Assembly: GCA_030147525.1 (NCBI GenBank)
Contig: JASBVF010000055.1
Location: 1-64,000, forward strand
Direction of reading: 5' to 3'
Length of the DNA stretch: 64,000 nucleotides
Origin: Bacteroidota bacterium
Lineage (GTDB): Bacteria; Bacteroidota; Bacteroidia; Chitinophagales; Saprospiraceae
The notes beneath the pieces were generated by a model. That model made no database searches. It was not told the DNA's origin and saw nothing but the letters and a program-made list of their open reading frames with translations. Of the stretch, positions 16,748 through 23,108 are shown in pieces. Position 1 is the first letter of the stretch, and every line of letters starts with the position of its first letter. Both the position numbers and the translations under genes were made by a program.

Positions 16748-18343
16748 ATGAAAAAAATCATGATGATAAATAAATTCATCGTTGCAGCCTGTCTGGTTCT
16801 GATGATGTGCTTGTTTGCGGTTTCCTGCGACGACAGTGTAACCGACCTGCAGCCATTGGATCGCATCACAGAGGCAGCTGCATTCGAAACACCCGATCGC
16901 TGTGAGTTGTCTATGGTCGGGGTTTACGACAGAGCTCAGAGTGGATTTTATGCTGGAGGACAGGTGCGTGGCTATCCTTTCGGTGCTGCGAATGTCGAAC
17001 AGGGCGATAACCGTGGTGAAGATATGCTAAACGTAGCGTTGTTTTATGCCATCACGTACGAGGCAACTTACAACCCGACTACTGCGAACAACGTGTATCA
17101 CTGGGAGACACTATACGGTTTGATCAACCGGGCCAACATTGTGATTGAGGGTATGAGAAATGCCGCCACTAACGGCGTAATCTCTGCACAGGCTGCAGCT
17201 GAATACGAAGGCGAGGCCAGATTTCTCCGTGCGTTGGCTCACCACGAACTGCTGATCCATTTCGCACGTCCGTACAATCACACGCCTGATGCGTCCCACC
17301 CTGGCGTACCTTATCGCACGACTGCCGTTAATACGGCTGCAGCTCTCGACCAGGCAGCAACCCAGGGACGAAATACTGTGAAAGAATGTTATGACCGCAT
17401 CCTTGAGGATCTCAATTTTGCAGCCGCCAACCTGCCCGATACTCGTGCCGGTTCCAGGAAGATATCCCGCGCTACTGCCGGTGCAGCTACTGCGCTTAAA
17501 ACCCGCATTTATCTGCACATGGGCGACTGGCAAAAGGTGATTGATGAAGGTTCAAAACTGGTCGCTGGCGGTGTTTATTCACTGACTGCTACTCCGGAAG
17601 GGCCTTTTGCCAACAACGCTTCCAACACGGAGTCTATTTTTGCTATTGAAAACTCTCAGGCTGATAACCCGGGAGTTAACGGCGCTCTGCCGGTGATGTA
17701 TGCCGTTTCTCCGGGCCGTGCGCTCGTGGCAATCAGCCCGATTATATGGAATGCGCCTTTCTGGCATCCTTCCGATTTGCGCCGTGGACAATTGGCCAAG
17801 GACAACGGACGTGCATTTTTCTCACACAAGTACCGTAACATCACAACGCAGGATGACTACAATCAAATCATCCGTTTGCCGGAGGTGCTCTTGAATATGT
17901 CAGAGGCTTATGCCCGTTTGGCAAGCCCGAACACGACTGAAGCACTTGCCATGCTGAACATGGTTCGCAATCGTGCATTGACAGATGCTGCACTTCACTA
18001 CACAGCGGCTTCATTCCCAACCACGAACGACCTGATTCGTGCGATTTTGAACGAGCGTCGTATTGAATTCTTAGGTGAAGGCCGTCGTTGGGCTGATATT
18101 CACCGCCTGGCAAAAGATGCGGTTTTCTCTACTGGTGGTATCCCTGCCAAAGTGCGTTATAACAACACCTCATTTGCAAGCTGGGGCCCTGGCGTTGATT
18201 ATGACGGGAATGGAAATTACGTTCCAGCCGCAGAATTGGTACCTGCGATTGAATACGATGATTACCGTTTCGTCTGGCCAATCCCGCAATCCGAGTTGAA
18301 TACTAACCCGGTATTGGCAGAACAGCAGAATCCTGGTTATTAA
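16748..18343 (+). CDS. SusD/RagB-family surface glycan-binding lipoprotein
   Basis: The start was chosen at 16748 so that MKKIMMINKFIVAACLVLMM leads to the lipobox FAVSC with lipidated C27; the frame from 16700 adds 16 residues. The product is 531 aa, usual for the family. SusD hallmarks are the N-terminal TDLQPLDRITEAAAFET, the TPR-like helices (LYGLINRANIVIEGMRN, AEYEGEARFLRALAHHELL), and near the end the conserved LLNMSEAYARL, ILNERRIEFLGEGRRWADIHR and VWPIPQSELNTNP. It caps the adjacent SusC on the cell surface and hands it oligosaccharides. It is the last gene of the rightward arm, followed by a strong terminator. Confidence 0.95.
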   Translation: MKKIMMINKFIVAACLVLMMCLFAVSCDDSVTDLQPLDRITEAAAFETPDRCELSMVGVYDRAQSGFYAGGQVRGYPFGAANVEQGDNRGEDMLNVALFYAITYEATYNPTTANNVYHWETLYGLINRANIVIEGMRNAATNGVISAQAAAEYEGEARFLRALAHHELLIHFARPYNHTPDASHPGVPYRTTAVNTAAALDQAATQGRNTVKECYDRILEDLNFAAANLPDTRAGSRKISRATAGAATALKTRIYLHMGDWQKVIDEGSKLVAGGVYSLTATPEGPFANNASNTESIFAIENSQADNPGVNGALPVMYAVSPGRALVAISPIIWNAPFWHPSDLRRGQLAKDNGRAFFSHKYRNITTQDDYNQIIRLPEVLLNMSEAYARLASPNTTEALAMLNMVRNRALTDAALHYTAASFPTTNDLIRAILNERRIEFLGEGRRWADIHRLAKDAVFSTGGIPAKVRYNNTSFASWGPGVDYDGNGNYVPAAELVPAIEYDDYRFVWPIPQSELNTNPVLAEQQNPGY

Positions 18344-18371
18344 TCGGCGAGTTGTTATTTCTTTTGAAAAA

Positions 18372-18409
18372 CGAAGCCCTGTCTGGTTCTCCAGGCAGGG
18401 CTTCGCATT
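18372..18409 (+). terminator. Intrinsic terminator after susD
   Basis: A 15-bp stem with one G-U pair pairs 18372-18386 (CGAAGCCCTGTCTGG) with 18391-18405 around loop TTCT, followed by CATTTT. It starts 29 bp after the susD stop and closes the GH144-GH3-susC-susD transcript. Confidence 0.8.
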
Positions 18410-18458
18410 TTGAACGGATGCAGTGGTTGAGAACGCAGGTGATGGATATAGGAAAAAG

Positions 18459-18493
18459 AAAAGCCGCTGAAAGTATTAACCTCAGCGGCTTTT
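18459..18493 (-). terminator. Intrinsic terminator after the tRNA-Gly/tRNA-Leu transcript
   Basis: A perfect 12-bp stem pairs 18459-18470 (AAAAGCCGCTGA) with 18482-18493 around an 11-nt loop. On the minus strand it runs into TTTTCTTTTTCC. It lies just downstream of tRNA-Leu (minus strand). With A and T runs on both sides it may also stop rightward transcription from susD. Confidence 0.8.
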
Positions 18494-18496
18494 TCG

Positions 18497-18581
18497 TACC
18501 CGGAGCGGGACTTGAACCCGCACGGCCATTGCTGGCCACTGGATTTTAAGTCCAGCGTGTCTACCATTCCACCACCCGGGC
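18497..18581 (-). tRNA. tRNA-Leu(TAA)
   Basis: An 85-nt class II tRNA on the minus strand. The acceptor stem is GCCCGGG with TCCGGGT (two G-U pairs), discriminator A. The anticodon stem-loop CTGGA-CTTAAAA-TCCAG gives anticodon TAA. A long variable arm (GTGGCCAGCAATGGCC) and the T-arm GCGGGTTCAAGTCCCGC are present. The 3' CCA is not encoded. It is probably cotranscribed with the tRNA-Gly upstream. Confidence 0.95.
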
Positions 18582-18660
18582 AGGCTTCCAATATTTCAAC
18601 GAATTCCTGTGAAAACGCTCTGCGAAGGTATAAAAAAAGCCCTCATTTCTGAAGGCTTTG

Positions 18661-18733
<73 letters not shown>

Positions 18734-18763
18734 ATATTTTCATGCTTTCTTCCGAAAGCGGTG

Positions 18764-18795
18764 CAAATATAAAACGACCTTTCGCATTTAGACAA
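18764..18795 (-). promoter_or_regulatory. Bacteroidota promoter for tRNA-Gly/tRNA-Leu
   Basis: On the minus strand TATATTTG (plus 18764-18771) is an exact TAnnTTTG -7 box, with TTG (plus 18793-18795) 21 bp upstream as the -33 element. Transcription would start about 20 bp before the mature tRNA-Gly 5' end. The match and position are both good. Confidence 0.7.
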
Positions 18796-18870
18796 CTCTG
18801 AGTCGAAAAAAATTCAACTTTATTTAAAAAAAATCTTGTAGCAAGGGTAAGTATTTGATTCTCAATGATT

Positions 18871-19518
18871 TCACAAAACCCAAATTTCGTCATACCTGAA
18901 TGAATATTTTTCACCAAGACTGACCAATATGAAACCGGCATTTCGGGCCTCGCAAACCTCCATAATTAATTCAGAGGCCTTGCGGGTATTTTCCTCATCG
19001 AGATGACTGAACGGCTCATCCAATAATAAAAAATCAAAAGGCTGGCACAGGGCCCTGATGATGGCTATGCGTTGTCTTTGGCCATAGGAGAGGGTTGCTG
19101 CAGTTTGTTCCAAATTTTCTTCCACGCCCAGCCTGCCGGCCCAGCGCATGATTTCCTCTTCAGAAACGGCCGCTGTCAGGGCTGACTTCAATAGAATATT
19201 TTCAAAAGCGGTAAGTTTTGGGAAGAGTCTGAGGTCCTGAAAAACGATGGAGAGATGGTTTTGCCGGACCCCTGCCCAATCGTTTGATTCAAGTTGCCGG
19301 ATGTTTTTATTGTTGAAATGGACGGCTCCTTCAAAATCTGAGCGAAGGCCGTAAATGATGTGCAGCAAAGTTGATTTTCCCCGGCCCGATGGCGCCATGA
19401 CGAGGTAGTTCCTGCCTTTTTCAAATTGACAATGTGTGCCAAAAGTCTTTGAGTCCGGTGAAATTCCTCCGGGCATTTCCTTGAGCGGAATTGGCAAGAC
19501 GTTTTTTAGCTCGATCAT
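18871..19518 (-). CDS. Orphan ABC-transporter ATP-binding protein with altered H-loop
   Basis: A 215-aa ABC ATPase of the LolD/MacB/FtsE size class. Motifs: Walker A APSGRGKST (42-50), Q-loop Q94 in IVFQDLRLF, signature LSYGQRQRI (143-151) and Walker B LLLDEPFSHLD (164-174). The H-loop position, normally SHD or THD, reads VSLGEKY, so the switch His is Leu201. That should lower hydrolysis, although the other motifs are intact. No permease gene is adjacent: the neighbour upstream is a hydrolase-like gene and downstream are tRNAs. It may work with permeases encoded elsewhere. The ATPase call is secure; the substrate is unknown. Confidence 0.85.
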   Translation of the reverse strand: MIELKNVLPIPLKEMPGGISPDSKTFGTHCQFEKGRNYLVMAPSGRGKSTLLHIIYGLRSDFEGAVHFNNKNIRQLESNDWAGVRQNHLSIVFQDLRLFPKLTAFENILLKSALTAAVSEEEIMRWAGRLGVEENLEQTAATLSYGQRQRIAIIRALCQPFDFLLLDEPFSHLDEENTRKASELIMEVCEARNAGFILVSLGEKYSFRYDEIWVL

Positions 19519-19548
19519 GGTGACGGAAATTTGAAAAATGAACGGGAA

Positions 19549-20157
19549 TTACAATTCAACGGACGAAATGACCTTCACGCCTGCCTGCTCACATGCGGCA
19601 AGGGCGTCTTCGATGGCTTCCTGTGTACGGCCTTTACAGGCATCCCTGACGATGTAGGTGTCGAAACCGGCCTGCTGACTGTCAAGTGCGGAATTTTTTA
19701 CTTCATCCTCCAGCGGCAGGCCTGCGATGTAGAGCTCTTTGACTTGGTTTTGCTTAAAAAAATCAAGTAGTCCGGTTGCCCTCCGTTTTTCAGCATCAAA
19801 AAATGCACTGTGAGGAGGTATCTGCGCATCGCTGCCCATGCTGGCTTGGAAAGCGAAGTTTGCTGTGTCAAGTCCGGGCATCCATTCGGCGCCAAATGTG
19901 CCGGGGACACCAAAAATATTGCGAAGCAGGATCGGGATGCCTTCAATTTCGATAGTTTGGCCCGGATGACGCCAAGGATGATTTCCTGCAAAGGCAAGGT
20001 GATTCGCGGGAAGTTGGAAGTTCGCAGCTGTGACGAGGTCGAATTTTGTTTGCAATTGATTGACAACCGGAACGATTGATTGGCTGTCCGAAACTTCCGC
20101 CGGCCCGCCGTCTATCAGGTCGATCTGCATGCCGATGATTAGCAGTGCTTTCATCAA
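19549..20157 (-). CDS. Nicotinamidase/isochorismatase-fold protein lacking the catalytic triad
   Basis: A 202-aa member of the cysteine-hydrolase fold (PncA-like): LLIIGMQIDLIDGG at the start, PANHLAFAGNH, PPHSAFFDAE, LYIAGLPLEDEVKNSALDS and YIVRDACKGR in family order. The catalytic residues appear lost. The Asp of the IVDMQ motif is Gly9. The nucleophilic Cys of the DYCV motif aligns with Glu152. The catalytic Lys lies in a stretch (FQASMGSDAQ) with no Lys. The metal-binding D-x-H reads N46-x-Q48. It is therefore probably not a nicotinamidase but a pseudoenzyme or binding protein. Its start codon overlaps the ribH stop by 4 bp, so it is translationally coupled to riboflavin synthesis. No frameshift is seen, arguing for retained function. 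Confidence 0.75.
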   Translation of the reverse strand: MMKALLIIGMQIDLIDGGPAEVSDSQSIVPVVNQLQTKFDLVTAANFQLPANHLAFAGNHPWRHPGQTIEIEGIPILLRNIFGVPGTFGAEWMPGLDTANFAFQASMGSDAQIPPHSAFFDAEKRRATGLLDFFKQNQVKELYIAGLPLEDEVKNSALDSQQAGFDTYIVRDACKGRTQEAIEDALAACEQAGVKVISSVEL

Positions 20158-20669
20158 AATCCGATTTTGATGCCTGGTCTTACCACGGTTTTCCGGAGGC
20201 TGGCCATTCGGATGGCGGTAACGGCTGCCTCCACGCCTTTATTGCCATGTTTGCCGCCTGCCCGGTCGAGCGCCTGCTCCATGGTGTTGGGGGTGAGTAC
20301 CCCGAAGATGCAGGGTGTGCCAATGGCGATACTGAGTCCTGTGAGGCCGGTGGCTACGGCGTGGTTGATGTATTCGTCGTGTTTTGTTTCACCCTTGATC
20401 ACGCATCCGAGGCAAATGATGGCGTCGAACCGCTGGGCGTCAGCGAGTATTTTTGCGCCGGCGGTTAATTCGAAAGACCCGGGCACCTGAATGGTCTGGA
20501 TGTTTTCTTTGCTGGCGCCATGTTTTACCAAAGTTTCAAAACAACCCTGGTAGAGTGCATGGGTGATGCGGGTATTCCATTCGGAGACGACAATTCCGAA
20601 TTTGAATTTTTCAGCGTCCGGTATGTTTTCGTCGTTGTATGCTGACAGATTTTTTAAAGCGCTTGCCAT
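20154..20669 (-). CDS. ribH: 6,7-dimethyl-8-ribityllumazine synthase
   Basis: A 171-aa enzyme that condenses 5-amino-6-ribitylaminouracil with 3,4-dihydroxy-2-butanone 4-phosphate, the penultimate step of riboflavin synthesis, in the cytoplasm. Family motifs are FGIVVSEWNTRIT, VPGSFELTAGAK, CLGCVIKGETKHDEYI (with the catalytic His region) and FGVLTPNTMEQALDRAGG. The length is slightly above the usual 155-160 aa because of an N-terminal tail. The stop overlaps the start of the nicotinamidase-like gene by 4 bp. Other riboflavin genes are not in the window. Confidence 0.95.
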   Translation of the reverse strand: MASALKNLSAYNDENIPDAEKFKFGIVVSEWNTRITHALYQGCFETLVKHGASKENIQTIQVPGSFELTAGAKILADAQRFDAIICLGCVIKGETKHDEYINHAVATGLTGLSIAIGTPCIFGVLTPNTMEQALDRAGGKHGNKGVEAAVTAIRMASLRKTVVRPGIKIGF

Positions 20670-20752
20670 GTTGGAAAGGGTTTAAGGATATTAATATTTC
20701 GATATCAGGAACGATAAGGCTGACAGATTTGCCTTTTGTAAGTCTGAAAAAC

Positions 20753-20784
20753 AAAAAAAGGCAGGGCTTGTTGAGCCCCGCCTT
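20753..20784 (-). terminator. Intrinsic terminator after the TPR membrane protein gene
   Basis: An 11-bp stem with one mismatch pairs 20758-20768 with 20774-20784 around loop TGTTG. On the minus strand it is followed by seven T (plus 20753-20759). It separates the TPR gene (stop at 20822) from ribH, so ribH should have its own promoter in the remaining 83 bp. Confidence 0.75.
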
Positions 20785-20821
20785 CGGTTTTATTCTTGCA
20801 TCTTCGAACGCCGTGCGGGCA

Positions 20822-21505
20822 TTAGCGAAGACGGATAAGATTTTTCTCTGCGTCCCGGGCTTCAGGTGCAGTAGGATATTCGGTTTTGATTTTATCCCAT
20901 GCGGCGATAGCGTCGGAGCTGTTGCCTTGTTTTTCACTCAGCATTGCTACTTTTTTCAGGTAGTAGGGAGTGAGGATTTCGTTCTCGTTGGTATTCGCTG
21001 CTTTTTTATAAAAGCTAAGAGCCTTGTCGAGGTCGCCTTTTTCAGCCCAGGCGTCGCCAAGCGCACCGTTTTTCATGATGGGCATCGTTTCGCCATCGGC
21101 GCTGAAGTCGTCGAGGTAGGAAATTGCTGCATCGAACTGCCCAAGGTTCAGGCAGGAAATACCGGCATAGTAGAGCGCTGCGTTAGCTGCATCGGTGCCG
21201 CTGTATTTCTTTACGATTTCAGCAAAACCTGGATAACCGCCGCCGGGGTTGGCGAGTGCAAGGTTGAAAGAATCCCGCTGGAACTGCCACTCTGCCTGTG
21301 CCATTTGCTCAACGGCTTCTTTTTGCTTGGGCTTCACGTAGAGGTTGGAATATGCCAGCCATCCACCTACGATCACCACGAGTGCCACGATACCAATGAG
21401 TATTTCTTTTTGGTATTTTTCAAATACGTCTTCGGCCTGGCCGGTGACTTCGGTGATGTCGATGAGGACTTCTTCGTCTTTCTTTTTCTTTTTGCGTTGT
21501 GCCAT
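20822..21505 (-). CDS. Membrane-anchored TPR protein (YfgM-like)
   Basis: A 227-aa protein. A charged Lys-rich cytosolic N-terminus (QRKKKKKDEEV) precedes a single transmembrane helix at about 36-55 (IGIVALVVIVGGWLAYSN). The rest is helical tetratricopeptide-like repeats: ALYYAGISCLNLGQFDAAISYLDDF, GDAWAEKGDLDKALSFYKKAA and AMLSEKQGNSSDAIAAWDKI. The architecture resembles YfgM/DUF2133 proteins that assist periplasmic or secretory chaperones; the specific role here is not known. It is a single gene, followed by its own terminator. Confidence 0.75.
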   Translation of the reverse strand: MAQRKKKKKDEEVLIDITEVTGQAEDVFEKYQKEILIGIVALVVIVGGWLAYSNLYVKPKQKEAVEQMAQAEWQFQRDSFNLALANPGGGYPGFAEIVKKYSGTDAANAALYYAGISCLNLGQFDAAISYLDDFSADGETMPIMKNGALGDAWAEKGDLDKALSFYKKAANTNENEILTPYYLKKVAMLSEKQGNSSDAIAAWDKIKTEYPTAPEARDAEKNLIRLR

Positions 21506-21835
21506 CTTGTAATTTAATTTAAACCGATTGATAGAACGATGAGTCGTTTTGGCAAATAAAAGCTCATGAATCCTTTGAAAATCAATGTTTCAATCGCTCA
21601 TTATTTCACGGTCTCACTTCTCACCTCTATTGGATTTGTCTGGCCCTTCTACGGATTATTTCAGACAAGGTTTTTCAAAAGTGGCGCAAAAATAAAGAAA
21701 CTTTACATTCAGGAAAGAAAAAATGAAAGTAGTATTTCGGAATCTGGTCGGGAAGGGAGCGTTCAGAAAAACAAAAGGAAGCGAAAGGCATAGCCTTCAC
21801 TTCCTTTTTTGTCTTTTTTCGGGCGGGTTTTCCCG
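21506..21835. other. Intergenic region between pdhA and the TPR gene
   Basis: A 330-bp gap. It contains the pdhA terminator (21773-21810) at its right end and presumably the promoter of the leftward TPR gene at its left end. A 75-codon plus-strand frame (21566-21793) is of low complexity and runs into the terminator, so it is not called. Nothing else is recognised. Confidence 0.5.
21773..21810 (-). terminator. Intrinsic terminator after pdhA
   Basis: An imperfect stem pairs GGAAGCGAAAGGC with GCCTTCACTTCC around loop ATA (about 21777-21804), with one mismatch and a bulge. On the minus strand it runs into TTTTGTTTTT. It begins 26 bp after the pdhA stop. Flanking T/A runs could make it bidirectional. 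Confidence 0.65.
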
Positions 21836-22885
21836 TTAATCCCGCATGTAAGGATAGTCTTCCTGTACGTAGTTGTCTTCGTACAGCGCAGCGCCATCCG
21901 GGAACGGTGATTCTTCGGCAAATTGTACTGCCTCTTCAATCTCCGCCTTTATTTTTTCCTTGATCGCTTCGATTTCCTCCTCTGTTGCCAGTTTGTTGTC
22001 AAGAATGGTTTGCTCCGTCATTTTGAGCGGATCAATATCCATGTAGGACTTCAACTCGTCACGGGTACGGTAAGTACCGGGGTCGGAAACAGAGTGGCCT
22101 TTGTAGCGATAGGTCTTGATTTCCAGAAAGTAAGGGCCTTTGCCGGCACGAATGTGCTCGACGGCTTTGGAAATTGCCTCGTGAACGGATTCCGGGCTCA
22201 TGCCGTCAACTGCTTCGCTTGGCATGTCGTAGGCAAAGCCCAGCTTATAAATGTCTTTGATGTTGCTGGTACGCTCAACGGAAGTTCCCATTGCGTAGTT
22301 GTTGTTTTCACAAATGTAAAGTACCGGCAACTTCCAGGTCATGGCCATATTGAATGCTTCGTGCAGGGCTCCCTGGCGGGCAGCACCATCACCGAACATC
22401 GTAACGCACAGATTATCAGTGCCTTTATACTTTTCTGCGAAGGCAATACCGGTGCCGATAGGGATTTGTGCACCTACGATACCGTTGCCACCGTAGTAGT
22501 TGTGTTCTTTTGAAAAGAAGTGCATGGAGCCGCCTTTTCCTTTGTTCACGCCGGTTGCTTTTGCGTATAATTCAGCCATACAAGCTTTGGTCGAAACGCC
22601 TCTTCCGATGGCGATTCCATGTTGGCGGTAAGCGGTTACGATGCCATCTTCCGGGCGGATTGCAGATTCAATACCGGCAGCAATTGCTTCCTGACCGATG
22701 TAAACGTGAAGAAAGCCCCTGATTTTTTGCTGACTGTAACCCATCAGTGCACGCTCCTCAAAACGGCGAATGCGAAGCATCAATTCATACCAGCTCAGGT
22801 ATTGCTCCTTGCTGTAGGTAGTTCCTTTTTTGCTTGACTTTTTTGCCGTAGATTTTTTTTCAGGCTTTGTTTTTTCAAGAACCAT
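21836..22885 (-). CDS. pdhA: Pyruvate dehydrogenase E1 component, alpha subunit
   Basis: A 349-aa thiamine-diphosphate-dependent E1 alpha subunit that decarboxylates pyruvate for acetyl-CoA formation. The TPP/Mg motif is GDG (165-167) to N179 (GDGAARQGALHEAFNM). Also typical are RRFEERALMGYSQQKIRGFLHVYIGQEA, TAYRQHG, GKGGSMHFF and, near the C-terminus, YRYKGHSVSDPGTYR. The N-terminus has an unusual Lys/Ser/Thr-rich 22-residue extension before the conserved core. The beta subunit and E2 are not adjacent, common in Bacteroidota. It has its own terminator. A 223-bp gap separates it from the fusion gene upstream. Confidence 0.93.
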   Translation of the reverse strand: MVLEKTKPEKKSTAKKSSKKGTTYSKEQYLSWYELMLRIRRFEERALMGYSQQKIRGFLHVYIGQEAIAAGIESAIRPEDGIVTAYRQHGIAIGRGVSTKACMAELYAKATGVNKGKGGSMHFFSKEHNYYGGNGIVGAQIPIGTGIAFAEKYKGTDNLCVTMFGDGAARQGALHEAFNMAMTWKLPVLYICENNNYAMGTSVERTSNIKDIYKLGFAYDMPSEAVDGMSPESVHEAISKAVEHIRAGKGPYFLEIKTYRYKGHSVSDPGTYRTRDELKSYMDIDPLKMTEQTILDNKLATEEEIEAIKEKIKAEIEEAVQFAEESPFPDGAALYEDNYVQEDYPYMRD

Positions 22886-23108
22886 TTCTATAATTTATTG
22901 TGTGAAGGCTTGTGTGAAAATGATTGGATACCGGCCTAAATTAGGTGTTTTACCCCGGAAATCCACGTTTTTTTATTCAAAAAACAGCTTTTGTAAAAAG
23001 CGGTTGCAAAAAAATTCATTTTCTGTCAAAAAGTGAAACCATTCCGTCAAAACCTGCGAATTCAGGTTCATTAAGACAGATAATTCTCCTTTTTGTCCCT
23101 TAATGCTA

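Noticed and set aside
21566-21793. 75-codon plus-strand frame between the TPR gene and pdhA
   Set aside because: It runs through the pdhA terminator, has a charged low-complexity end and no recognisable homology pattern.
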